Assembly: GCA_937969125.1 (NCBI GenBank)
Contig: CALBVA010000162.1
Location: 1 to 11,938 of the forward strand
Direction of reading: 5' to 3'
Length of the DNA: 11,938 bases
Source: an uncultured Verrucomicrobiales bacterium
Lineage (GTDB): Bacteria > Verrucomicrobiota > Verrucomicrobiia > Verrucomicrobiales > Akkermansiaceae
The notes under the pieces were generated by a model. That model did no database searches. It saw only the letters and a list, made by a program, of their open reading frames with translations, and had not been told where the DNA came from. Position numbers and translations under genes: made by a program. Position 1 is the first letter of the stretch, and each line of letters opens with the position of its first letter. Of this stretch, positions 1 to 7,258 are shown piece after piece.

Positions 1-3000
1 ATGCTGATTTTTGGTGAAGTTGTGACGCTCCTCCAGCTCGTCGAATTCTTCGATGGCATCGAGATTGACCGGCCCCATGGAATCGAGGCGGCGCTTCAGA
101 TCGGCGACAATCGCTTCCACGAATTCCCAATCGGGCCCTTGTTCGAGCAGCTCGAGAGCTTCCTCCTCTGACGGTTCGGATTGTGTCTTTTCCCCGCTTT
201 CCGGAGCAGCACGACCGCCACGTTTTTCGACTTCCTTCCGCGAGTTAATGCAGGAAATGAGGGCATGGGCGTCAGGCCGGAAGAGAGCGAGATCGACCTG
301 ATGACGCTCCATCGTCGTTTCGAGAAGGTTCTCGAGACGGAGATCCAGCTTGGTGCAGGCCACTTCTTCCTGGCTGATTTGATTGAGGACCTTCGTTTGG
401 CGAGAGCGCACATCGGAAAAGGTCGCTTCGGCTTCTTCGATTCCGCGGGCGAGCCCCTTGCGTTGCTCGTCGGCCTGGCCGAGTTGCTCGGAGAGCGTGG
501 CAACGGCATTGCGGTGGTCCTGCAGCTCCTCGGTGAGTTGGGAGTTTTCCTCATCCCCTTTCGCGATGCGCTCCCCTGCGGTAGCGATCTCATGCTTGCG
601 GCGCTCATTGAGCTCGGCCAGTTCGCGGATGCGGCGGCTCATGGGATCCTGCTCCTTAGCAGCGGAATCGCGAGCCTGCTTCTCGACCGCGAGCGCGGTG
701 CGAGCTTCGTTCAGTTGCTCGCGCGCTTCGTTTTCGCGCTTTTGAGCTTCCTCGGCACGGACTTGGAGATTCCGGCTGTCGTCCTCGAGTTGAGTGAGGC
801 GCTCGCGGGCCTGGGCGAGATCGCTTTCGAGGGTTGAGCGGCTCTCGGTAGCCCCCTGTTCCCGCTTGCCGAGTTCGTCGCGCTCCCACTGGTTATTGGC
901 GACCTTCGACTCCATGCCATCGGCCTCGCGCTTCGCGAGTTTCAGCTGACCATTGAGCGTGGATTCCTCGACCCTATGACGTTGAAGGCCGTCCTTGGCC
1001 TGTTCCAATTCCTCCCGCAAATCCTTCGTGCGCGATTCGCAATCAAGGATCTTTTGCTGAGCTTCAGCTTCAGCTTTTTCGAGTTCGGCGACCTCGACGG
1101 CGAGTGCTTCAATCTCATTCCGACGCTTAAGGAGAGAATTGTCCTTCCCGCCGCTGGAGCCTCCTCGAAGGAGACCCTCGGAGGAAAGTATCTCGCCTTT
1201 GTGAGTGACAAAAGTGAGGTCTGGATAGCATTTGCGTAGCTGCAGCGCGGTTGCGCGATCCGGGACGATGAGGATCTGGGAAAGGAGATGCTCCATCAGC
1301 CCAACGAAGCGCTTATCCACGGTGACCACATCGAGGGCCCATGCTGATGCTCCCTCGGGAAGGGTTTCCATTTGCGTGCCCTTTGACTTCGGCAGGAGGC
1401 TCTCGGCGAGCACGGCGGCGGTGCCCTTTTTCCCGTCAATGAGTCGCTCAATAATGGTATCGGCAAGCTCCTCGTCACGGACCACGATGGCTTGTAGGTA
1501 TTGCGCGAGGGCGGATTCGATGGCGACGGCATACTCATCCGGCGCCTTCAATTCCGCACCGAGAAGGCCATGGATGCCGGGCTTGATGAGATCGGGATCA
1601 TTGAGCCCCTTCAAGACAGCCTGGGTTCCCTTGGCGAGACCTTCACCGCTGTCGACGAGCTGCTTCAAGACATCGAGACGGGACGACTTCTGCGAATAGG
1701 CACGGTGGGCTTCCGAAGCGGCCTTGCGGGTGACATCCAGCAAACCCCTGACTTCCTCAAATTCGCGCTGGGTTTTCTCGCGGGTTTGTTCCAGCTGCGG
1801 CAGGGTCTGCTGGTGCTCCTCGAGCATCTTGACGAATTGATCCCGCTCAGCATTGGCCTTAGCCTGCTCCTCAGAAAGACGAACGGCTTCATCCTCGAGC
1901 TGCTTCATGCGCTCCTTATTCCCTTCCATCTGGCTCAGGGCGGATTCGATCTTGGCCTGCGAGGTGGCGATGATCTGTTGGGCGGAATTGGCCTCGGCAC
2001 GGACACTGCGAAGCTGGCTCTCAATTTCCTGCCGCTCCTGCACTACGCCCGAGGAAGCCTGCTGGCGCTCCTGGGCTTGGGCTTCCTTGTCAGCGATGCG
2101 CTTCTCAAGATCAGCCAGAGCCGCCTGACTCTGCTGGAGGGTTTCCTGCTGCTCGGCAAGATTCGACTCAGTAGAATCGATGTCGTTTTGGTTTCGCTCC
2201 AGACGCTCGGCGAGGTCGGCCTTCCGCTCATCATTGAAGGCGATGCGATTCTCGGCAGCGGAGATCGCGTTTTGCTTCGCGGAAAGTTGCTGGCGGAGGT
2301 CGGAGAGTTCGTTATCGAGGGCCTGGGCTTTATCACGGGCATTGACGACGGCGGCTTCGTGCTGCGGCAACTCGGTCTCGAAGACGTCACGCGACTTAAA
2401 AAGAGAGCTTAATGAAACCAGCAGCTCCTCGCGCTCGCCAGTGAGACGTTCGAAGAGACGGTGGCTGAGGTGAGTATCCAGAATGGTGACATCTTTCGCG
2501 AGAGCCTGGTACCGGCGTGCCTTGGAAACTTGGCGCTTCAGCGAGTTCATCCGGCGCTCCTGCTCGGCGAGAACATCGGAAACGCGGAGGAGATTTCCCT
2601 CGGTGTATTCCAGCTTTCGGAGGGCGTCCTTCTTCTCCTTTTTCGATTTAGTGATCCCGGCGGCTTCCTCGAAAACCTGGCGGCGGTCCTCAGGCTTCGC
2701 GGAGAGGAGCATGTCAATCTTCCCCTGCTCCATGATGGAGTAGGACGACCGTCCGATGCCGGTGTCCATGAAGAGATCACCAATGTCACGAAGCCTGCAC
2801 TTGGTGTTGTTGATCATGTATTCAGACTTCCCATCCGCGAAAACGCGACGAGTGATCGAGACCTCATTATAATCGGTCTTCAATGCCACCTCGCAATCGG
2901 CAAGGGTGAGAGTGACCTCGGCCATACCCAGCTTCTTGCGCTTCTCGGAGCCATTAAAAATAACATCCGCCATCTCACCGCCGCGGAGGGCCTTGGCAGA

Positions 3001-3153
3001 TGTTTCCCCGAGGACCCAGCGAATGGCATCGACCACGTTCGACTTACCGCAGCCATTCGGCCCCACGATTCCGGTCACCCCTTCGGCGAACTCGAAAACA
3101 GTCTTATCTGCGAAGGATTTAAAGCCGTGAATATGGAGTGATTTAAGATACAT
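1..3153 (-). CDS. smc: Chromosome segregation protein SMC (3' end outside window)
   Basis: SMC is the ATPase of the bacterial condensin complex (with ScpA and ScpB), which compacts and segregates the chromosome. One uninterrupted frame gives 1051 residues with no stop before the left edge. The N-terminal head carries a Walker A motif, GPNGCGKS, at residues 31-38 and a Q-loop in SIMEQGKI around Q143, followed by the typical EEAAGI. A long Glu/Gln/Arg/Lys-rich coiled coil spans about 168-500. The hinge lies at about 503-670 and ends in a Gly/Ser segment, GGSSGG. A second coiled coil runs to about 1000, and the C-terminal head begins with MGPVNLDAIEEF near residue 1026. The ABC signature, Walker B and D-loop should lie just outside the window. 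The start was chosen because MYLKSLHIHGFKSFADK is the usual SMC N-terminus; no Shine-Dalgarno sequence precedes it. The frame looks intact. Family assignment is very secure. Confidence 0.97.
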   Translation of the reverse strand, partial: MYLKSLHIHGFKSFADKTVFEFAEGVTGIVGPNGCGKSNVVDAIRWVLGETSAKALRGGEMADVIFNGSEKRKKLGMAEVTLTLADCEVALKTDYNEVSITRRVFADGKSEYMINNTKCRLRDIGDLFMDTGIGRSSYSIMEQGKIDMLLSAKPEDRRQVFEEAAGITKSKKEKKDALRKLEYTEGNLLRVSDVLAEQERRMNSLKRQVSKARRYQALAKDVTILDTHLSHRLFERLTGEREELLVSLSSLFKSRDVFETELPQHEAAVVNARDKAQALDNELSDLRQQLSAKQNAISAAENRIAFNDERKADLAERLERNQNDIDSTESNLAEQQETLQQSQAALADLEKRIADKEAQAQERQQASSGVVQERQEIESQLRSVRAEANSAQQIIATSQAKIESALSQMEGNKERMKQLEDEAVRLSEEQAKANAERDQFVKMLEEHQQTLPQLEQTREKTQREFEEVRGLLDVTRKAASEAHRAYSQKSSRLDVLKQLVDSGEGLAKGTQAVLKGLNDPDLIKPGIHGLLGAELKAPDEYAVAIESALAQYLQAIVVRDEELADTIIERLIDGKKGTAAVLAESLLPKSKGTQMETLPEGASAWALDVVTVDKRFVGLMEHLLSQILIVPDRATALQLRKCYPDLTFVTHKGEILSSEGLLRGGSSGGKDNSLLKRRNEIEALAVEVAELEKAEAEAQQKILDCESRTKDLREELEQAKDGLQRHRVEESTLNGQLKLAKREADGMESKVANNQWERDELGKREQGATESRSTLESDLAQARERLTQLEDDSRNLQVRAEEAQKRENEAREQLNEARTALAVEKQARDSAAKEQDPMSRRIRELAELNERRKHEIATAGERIAKGDEENSQLTEELQDHRNAVATLSEQLGQADEQRKGLARGIEEAEATFSDVRSRQTKVLNQISQEEVACTKLDLRLENLLETTMERHQVDLALFRPDAHALISCINSRKEVEKRGGRAAPESGEKTQSEPSEEEALELLEQGPDWEFVEAIVADLKRRLDSMGPVNLDAIEEFDELEERHNFTKNQH

Positions 3154-3178
3154 AAGACGGGTGGAATTGGACCCCAGA

Positions 3179-3207
3179 GTGATAGCGGTGGAGCGCTCTT
3201 GAAACAA
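3179..3207 (-). promoter_or_regulatory. Weak candidate promoter for smc
   Basis: On the minus strand TTGTTT (3207-3202) and TATCAC (3184-3179) are separated by 17 bases. They match the sigma-70 -35 and -10 consensus at 3 of 6 and 4 of 6 positions. Transcription would begin about 20 bases before the smc start codon. The position is sensible, because the previous minus-strand gene ends at a terminator just upstream, but the sequence match is weak and could be chance. Confidence 0.25.
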
Positions 3208-3221
3208 GCCACTCGGACACC

Positions 3222-3241
3222 AAACACAACATGTGGTGTTT
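3222..3241. repeat. 20-bp near-perfect palindrome upstream of smc
   Basis: The 20 bases AAACACAACATGTGGTGTTT pair with their own reverse complement at 9 of 10 positions, with a single A/G mismatch pair at positions 7 and 14. The element lies between the terminator of the upstream gene and the candidate smc promoter, about 70-90 bases before the smc start. The symmetry fits a dimeric regulator site, but no regulator can be named. It ends in a T-run on the plus strand, so a weak hairpin is an alternative, though no plus-strand gene is seen upstream. Confidence 0.4.
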
Positions 3242-3246
3242 TTACG

Positions 3247-3271
3247 AAAAAAGCACCCCATAAGGAGTGCT
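3247..3271 (-). terminator. Rho-independent terminator of the 3315-4070 gene
   Basis: Read on the minus strand, the stem AGCACTCC / GGGGTGCT closes a four-base TTAT loop. It has eight positions with one mismatch and is followed at once by six T residues (3252-3247). It begins 43 bases after the stop codon of the membrane-protein gene at 3315-4070. It separates that gene from smc and implies smc has its own promoter. Confidence 0.8.
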
Positions 3272-3314
3272 ATTCGGTATTTCAGGAAGGTGAAGGATTC
3301 CGCAAAACGATGAG

Positions 3315-4070
3315 CTATTCCAGGGGCTCTTCCTCTGCCGGAACCTCCTCGACGGGCTCGTCCTCCACAGCTGGGGCGGGCTGGTCTTCCAAGACCTCGG
3401 GTGAGTCAGCGAAGGCCTCCTCCGGCGCAGATTCCTCGATAAACTCCAGACTCTCTAGAACCCGGCTGACGCCCGCCAGCTCAGCGCGCATTTGCGAGAT
3501 CTCAGCACCGAAGTTGTCCTCACGCAGGGACGAGGAAAGTGATTGAATCTGCATCGCTGTGATTTGGCGGATCTCGTCGTTCTGCTTTTCGGTGGCTGTG
3601 ACCTGTTGCTGAAGCGCAGTCTGATCCCGCTTCAGATCCCGATTCTCCATCAGCAGGAAAAGGGTCCCGATTGTCAGCGGGATGGAGACCAGCACGAGGC
3701 AGAGGCCAATGAGACCCGTAGGAGTAAACGTCCACCCTTCGCCGGCGGGCGGTTGATGATAAGTGGAGACCTGAGGCTCTGAGAGCGGAGCTGCAGGAGT
3801 GCGTAGTTGCGGAGCGAATGAAGGATCCGGCGGGCTAATAGGGGCAATACGAGCCTGGGGTGGAGTGGGAGCTGAGTTGTTCACGGGCGGAAAGGATAGA
3901 AGGGCGGCATGTCTGGCAGCATTTTGGGCACGCTCGCCGGGTCTCCGAGATCTTGTTTGTTGGGATGCGGATCGGGTGATTTCCTCCGCCTCTTCGATGG
4001 ATGGGAGAATGATCCGCCCGGTATGTTTGTCGATTTCCTGTGGACTGACCGCCAGTTTATCTAGGTTCAT
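3315..4070 (-). CDS. Unrecognised single-pass membrane protein with coiled coil and acidic tail
   Basis: I do not recognise this 251-residue protein. Residues 1-60 are mixed and fairly basic (RSRRPGERAQNAARH at 41-54). Residues 61-110 are rich in Pro and Ser and probably disordered. One strongly hydrophobic segment at about 118-140 should cross the membrane. A likely coiled coil follows at about 143-211, rich in Gln, Glu, Asp and Leu. The last 41 residues hold 17 Asp/Glu and no Lys or Arg, with several Pro. The basic N-terminal part suggests N-inside topology, placing the coiled coil and acidic tail in the periplasm; this is inference. There is no signal peptidase site. The ATG at 4070 has no Shine-Dalgarno sequence and follows a bulged stem-loop. 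The gene ends at a clear terminator. It lies upstream of smc, but nothing in the sequence links their functions. That it is a real gene is well supported by its coherent domain layout. Confidence 0.8.
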   Translation of the reverse strand: MNLDKLAVSPQEIDKHTGRIILPSIEEAEEITRSASQQTRSRRPGERAQNAARHAALLSFPPVNNSAPTPPQARIAPISPPDPSFAPQLRTPAAPLSEPQVSTYHQPPAGEGWTFTPTGLIGLCLVLVSIPLTIGTLFLLMENRDLKRDQTALQQQVTATEKQNDEIRQITAMQIQSLSSSLREDNFGAEISQMRAELAGVSRVLESLEFIEESAPEEAFADSPEVLEDQPAPAVEDEPVEEVPAEEEPLE

Positions 4071-4078
4071 GATATGTG

Positions 4079-4112
4079 TGTGTGTTTTACGTCCTTAGCA
4101 AGGACACACACA
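4079..4112 (-). promoter_or_regulatory. Bulged stem-loop in the leader of the membrane-protein gene
   Basis: On the minus strand GTCCTT-GCT-AAGGAC forms a perfect 6-bp stem with a 3-base loop (4105-4091). It is extended by a 7-bp outer stem of alternating TG and CA (4112-4106 with 4085-4079), interrupted by a 5-base bulge (GTAAA) on one side. The structure ends 8 bases before the ATG at 4070, so in an mRNA it could hide the ribosome landing site. No T-run follows, so it is not a standard terminator for the acetyltransferase gene upstream. The role is inferred. Confidence 0.4.
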
Positions 4113-4143
4113 TAAAGGAATCCTAAAATGAATGGGACCTGAT

Positions 4144-4680
4144 TCAGAGACTCAGCCAATACCGCCGCAGAACGGTCTTCTCGACATCATCCCAGACCTC
4201 ATCCTGCAGGTCGCCTCCGGCCTTTTCGATCATCGCGGCGGAGGTCTCATTGCCCTTCGCACAAGTCATAAAGACACGTCGGACTCCGAGGTCGCGGATG
4301 TGTTGACGGCCTGCTTTGAATAATTGCTGACCAAATCCCCGTCGCCGAAACCCTGGCGCGACCGCGTAGCCAATATGGCCCCCGCGTTTTTTCAGGAAGT
4401 CATTGAGGGTATGTCGCACACTGCAACGTCCCACAATCTGCCCCTCCGAAAATCCATAAAGCATGGTGTGCGGGACCTTCCCCTCTTCGAGATCGATCCC
4501 CGCAAACTGTTTCTCAAGAATCCCGAGATGCTCATCATGAGACATCCCCTCTTCCCAGACAAAGGTATGCCAGTCCGGGTCCTCGCCTTCCCAAGCTTGA
4601 AGCCCCTTCAGGAAGGCCGCCCCATCTCCGGGTTCCAGCTGCCGCACCTCAAGACGCGACTTTTCACCCTTCGAACTCAT
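4144..4680 (-). CDS. GNAT family N-acetyltransferase
   Basis: This 178-residue protein is a predicted acetyl-CoA-dependent acyltransferase of the GNAT fold; the acceptor substrate is unknown. The acetyl-CoA pyrophosphate-binding motif is FRRRGFG at about 111-117 (R-x-x-G-x-G). It is preceded by the strand GGHIGYAVAPG (100-110), and GNETSAAMIEKAGG follows at 143-156, where the Asn and Glu-Lys fit the usual motif B region. The segment CSVRHTLNDFLKKRGGHIGY resembles the COG3981-type predicted acetyltransferases. Length is normal and nothing is missing. Its first 17 bases overlap the end of the SMP-30-family gene upstream on the same strand, which points to cotranscription and translational coupling. 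AAAGG lies about 10 bases before the ATG and is at best a weak ribosome site. The family is confident; the function is not. Confidence 0.88.
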   Translation of the reverse strand: MSSKGEKSRLEVRQLEPGDGAAFLKGLQAWEGEDPDWHTFVWEEGMSHDEHLGILEKQFAGIDLEEGKVPHTMLYGFSEGQIVGRCSVRHTLNDFLKKRGGHIGYAVAPGFRRRGFGQQLFKAGRQHIRDLGVRRVFMTCAKGNETSAAMIEKAGGDLQDEVWDDVEKTVLRRYWLSL

Positions 4681-5512
4681 GAGACTTGAGACCTTTCACT
4701 CCGAGCCCCTTCACAACCATGACAAGGCCGGCGTGCTCCTCCTTCTCGGTCTTATGAATCCCGGTCGTGACGTAAAGTTCATCTAAATTCGCCCCACCAA
4801 AGGTGCAGGCAGTCGTTTCGAGGCAGGGAATTTCGACTTTGCGGACCTCATTGCCCGTTGTCGGATCATAACAGACCACGCAACCGCCGTGACAAAAGGC
4901 GACCCAAAGATTTCCATCTTCATCGATCGTCATCCCGTCGGGAGATGACTCCAGTGCTGCAGTGGAAAGCGCAACCTGCGGGTTGGTCAGGAGTCCGTCA
5001 GCGTAGTCGAAGGCGAGGATCTCCTTCGTCGGAGTGTCGATATAGTAAGCGGTATTCCCATCAGCCGACCAGACGATGCCGTTCGAATTCGTGACCGGTC
5101 CGTAGGCTTTCGTCACCTCCAGATCAGGCGAGAGGCGGTAGAGGTCCGCATCACCGGTCTGCTTCACCAAGCTGATCGAACCGGCGAAGAAATAGCCATC
5201 CGGGGAGCATTTCCCATCGTTGAAACGATTGTTCCGCTTTTCCTGCTCGGGATCAGAAATTGGGGTGACTTGACCGTTCTCTGGATTTAGGAAGGAGAAT
5301 CCGTGGTCGCCAGCGATCACAAATCCGCCCTTCTTTCGGGGAATCACCGTTCCCACCCGTTCGCCGACGTTCCAGCTCTGCTCCGCTCCCGTTACCGGGT
5401 CGAGGGAGATCACCAGATGAGACTCGATATCGACATAGATCAGGCGCTCATTGGACCAAATCGGTCCTTCTCCCCAAGTGCTGCGATACGTTCCGATTGG
5501 CTCAATAGTCAT
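4664..5512 (-). CDS. SMP-30/gluconolactonase/LRE family protein
   Basis: This 282-residue six-bladed beta-propeller belongs to the senescence-marker-30/gluconolactonase family. Members are divalent-metal hydrolases, typically of sugar lactones such as gluconolactone, and are usually soluble. The four expected metal ligands can be matched: E15 in GEGPIW, N98 in NRFNDGK (with substrate-contact R96), N144 in NSNGIVW and D192 in SPDGMTID. The C-terminal CTFGGANLDELYVTT is also typical. An unusual Cys cluster, C207-x3-C211-x2-C214, lies in blade 5, with C230 and C236 nearby. There is no signal peptide. The ATG at 5512 gives the expected N-terminus, but no Shine-Dalgarno sequence precedes it. It is first in a two-gene unit with the overlapping acetyltransferase, and is divergent from the glycosyltransferase. 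The substrate cannot be told from sequence, so no gene symbol is given. Confidence 0.92.
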   Translation of the reverse strand: MTIEPIGTYRSTWGEGPIWSNERLIYVDIESHLVISLDPVTGAEQSWNVGERVGTVIPRKKGGFVIAGDHGFSFLNPENGQVTPISDPEQEKRNNRFNDGKCSPDGYFFAGSISLVKQTGDADLYRLSPDLEVTKAYGPVTNSNGIVWSADGNTAYYIDTPTKEILAFDYADGLLTNPQVALSTAALESSPDGMTIDEDGNLWVAFCHGGCVVCYDPTTGNEVRKVEIPCLETTACTFGGANLDELYVTTGIHKTEKEEHAGLVMVVKGLGVKGLKSHEFEG

Positions 5513-5727
5513 GGAGTGAAGAAATCTTTATACCGCCCGCGTGTCGAGGATTTGGGGGCGATTTCACCTCATTTCGTATCAATCGATAGTCAGGCGTTAC
5601 AATATAAGTCCACGATGGAACCGGTCGTTTCCTTGACAAGAGCGGGCGTTATTGGCAACCCAGCTGGGTCGGATGGTCCATTTCGCAGGATCTGACCCGC
5701 TCATATCAATACCTCGCCACCCCGCTT
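5513..5727. other. Divergent intergenic region, promoters not resolved
   Basis: These 215 bases separate the start of the minus-strand SMP-30 gene from the plus-strand glycosyltransferase gene and should hold promoters for both. I see fragments only. On the plus strand TTGACA is at 5633-5638 with no -10 at the right distance, and TACAAT/TATAAG lies near 5598-5608 without a -35. On the minus strand TATAAA (5532-5527) lies 14 bases before the ATG, also without a good -35. The strongest structure is the palindrome at 5658-5669. No small gene is supported. Confidence 0.6.
5658..5669. repeat. Perfect 12-bp palindrome ACCCAGCTGGGT
   Basis: The twelve bases are identical to their reverse complement. 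The element sits in the divergent spacer, 20 bases after a TTGACA sequence and about 58 bases before the glycosyltransferase start, where an operator might lie. A palindrome this long has roughly a 1 in 20 chance of occurring in a spacer of this size, so the case is suggestive only. No regulator family is recognised. Confidence 0.35.
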
Positions 5728-7224
5728 ATGTCTTCTTCTGTCTCCTCATGGATTTGGTTCGGCCTCTACACCGCCGTCCTGCTTGGCCTCGCCGGGTATG
5801 GTTTTCACCGTCTGACCATTCTCTATCTTTACTTTAAGCACGGCAAGAACCGTCCGGTCCCTGACCGCGAGTGGGATGAGATGCCCCTGGTGACCATTCA
5901 GTTACCGGTCTTTAATGAGATGCACGTCGTAGACCGCCTCCTCGATGCAGTGGCCGCCCTAGACTATCCGCAGGACAAAATGCAGATCCAGATCCTCGAT
6001 GACTCGACCGATGAGACGGTAGAAATTTCGATGGCTGGAGCAAAGCGACTCCGTGAACGCGGCTTTGATGCCGAGTGCATCCACCGGACCGACCGCACAG
6101 GCTACAAAGCCGGTGCTCTCGAGAACGGGATGAAATTTTCGAAGGGTGAATACATCCTCATCCTGGATGCGGACTTTGTTCCTAATCCGGACCTTCTTCA
6201 GGAAACGATCCATCACTTCACGAACGATAAGATCGCTCTCGTCCAGACCCGCTGGGGACACTTGAACCGTAACTATAACGCGCTCACCCGCGTGCAGGCC
6301 CTCTTTCTGGACGGTCACCTGGAACTGGAACAAACTGCCCGAAATCGTTCCGGTCGATTCTTCACCTTCAACGGCACCGGCGGCATCTGGCGTAAGTCAG
6401 CCATCGAAGACGCCGGCGGCTGGGAGCACGACACCCTCACCGAGGACATGGACCTCAGCTACCGCGCCCAGCTCAAGGGCTGGAAATTCCTCTTTCTCAA
6501 AGAGGTCGAAACTCCTGCCGAACTGCCCGTGGACATGGCTGGATTCAAGAACCAGCAACACCGCTGGACCAAAGGCTCCATTCAGTGCTGCAAGAAATGC
6601 CTCCCCTCCATTTGGAAGAGCAAATTCCCCCTCGCGGTGAAGCTCGAAGCCACCGCACACCTCACTGCTAACTACGCTTACCTCCTTCTGATCGCTCTCT
6701 GCTTCCTGATCTTCCCGAAGAATCAGTGGGGACCCGATCTTGGTCAGTGGGGTAATCTTCTCATCAATGCCCCCATCTTCTTCTTCTCCTCCATGTCCAT
6801 CGTCTTCTTCTACGCGGTGGCCCAAAAGAGCCTGAATCCAAAAACGTGGCTGAAGGAAATCTGCTACCTCCCTCTCCTGCTCGCCCTGGGCATCGGAATG
6901 GCGGTCAATAACGCCAAGGCTGTCATTGAAGCCATGATCGGCCATGAGACCGGCTTTGTCCGCACGCCGAAATATGGCATCGAAGGTAAGAAGAAAGTTG
7001 AGATCAAAAAGAGCGGCTACAAAGCCCTCAAAAGCCTCACCCCAGTGGCCGAAATGCTCTTCGGATTCTTCTTCAGCTTCGTCGTAATCGAGGCCGCTCT
7101 CACCGGAAATTGGCCTTCCGCCATCTTGCTTCTTCCATTCCCGGTCGGTTTCTTCTATACGTCTTTCAATTCACTCGGACAGATGGCAGGGCTTCTTCAG
7201 CTTCTTCCCTTCCGTTCGAAGTAG
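5728..7224 (+). CDS. Family 2 glycosyltransferase, cellulose synthase/CslA-like, membrane-bound
   Basis: This 498-residue processive-type GT2 enzyme should transfer sugar from a nucleotide sugar to a growing beta-linked chain at the inner membrane. One N-terminal membrane segment (about 8-28) is followed by a cytosolic GT-A domain (about 50-300). The full D, DxD, D, QxxRW set is present: DD at 91-92 (DDSTDE), DAD at 147-149, TED with D240, and QQHRW at 276-280. About five further membrane segments follow at about 313-330, 345-365, 378-396, 443-460 and 463-486. The layout resembles plant CslA-type glucomannan synthases and the bacterial CESA_CaSu_A2 group rather than BcsA, as no PilZ domain is present. 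No BcsB- or secretion-type partner lies beside it, so polymer and export route are unknown. The start is ATG 5728, without a Shine-Dalgarno sequence. An L,D-transpeptidase gene follows after 34 bases, suggesting an envelope role and cotranscription. Confidence 0.93.
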   Translation: MSSSVSSWIWFGLYTAVLLGLAGYGFHRLTILYLYFKHGKNRPVPDREWDEMPLVTIQLPVFNEMHVVDRLLDAVAALDYPQDKMQIQILDDSTDETVEISMAGAKRLRERGFDAECIHRTDRTGYKAGALENGMKFSKGEYILILDADFVPNPDLLQETIHHFTNDKIALVQTRWGHLNRNYNALTRVQALFLDGHLELEQTARNRSGRFFTFNGTGGIWRKSAIEDAGGWEHDTLTEDMDLSYRAQLKGWKFLFLKEVETPAELPVDMAGFKNQQHRWTKGSIQCCKKCLPSIWKSKFPLAVKLEATAHLTANYAYLLLIALCFLIFPKNQWGPDLGQWGNLLINAPIFFFSSMSIVFFYAVAQKSLNPKTWLKEICYLPLLLALGIGMAVNNAKAVIEAMIGHETGFVRTPKYGIEGKKKVEIKKSGYKALKSLTPVAEMLFGFFFSFVVIEAALTGNWPSAILLLPFPVGFFYTSFNSLGQMAGLLQLLPFRSK

Positions 7225-7258
7225 AAATTCACAAACACCTGCTTCTTCTCCTCACACC

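Noticed and set aside
96..2789. Several minus-strand open frames of 75-170 codons in the other frames of smc
   Set aside because: They are overlapping alternative frames with Arg/Ser/Pro-rich, low-complexity translations. The true frame is open throughout, with a Walker A motif and hinge, so smc is not broken into pieces.
1501..3141. Two long plus-strand open frames (1501-2412 and 2461-3141) antisense to smc
   Set aside because: They lie opposite the intact smc frame, and their Leu/Gly-rich translations are what the complement of Glu/Gln/Arg-rich coiled-coil codons yields. No start signal or recognisable domain.
4091..4105. GTCCTTAGCAAGGAC hairpin as a terminator of the SMP-30/acetyltransferase unit
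   Set aside because: On the minus strand it is followed by GTAAAAC rather than a T-run, so it does not fit a rho-independent terminator.
5527..5532. TATAAA on the minus strand as the -10 of the SMP-30 gene
   Set aside because: It matches 5 of 6 bases, but there is no acceptable -35 at 16-18 bases, and the transcript leader would be only about 8 bases long. It is noted in the intergenic entry but not called.
5633..5638. TTGACA as the -35 of a glycosyltransferase promoter
   Set aside because: No -10-like hexamer is present 15-19 bases downstream; the sequence there is GC-rich and includes the palindrome.
6397..6945. Minus-strand open frame of 182 codons inside the glycosyltransferase gene
   Set aside because: It is antisense to the catalytic and membrane part of a clearly conserved protein, with no domain of its own.
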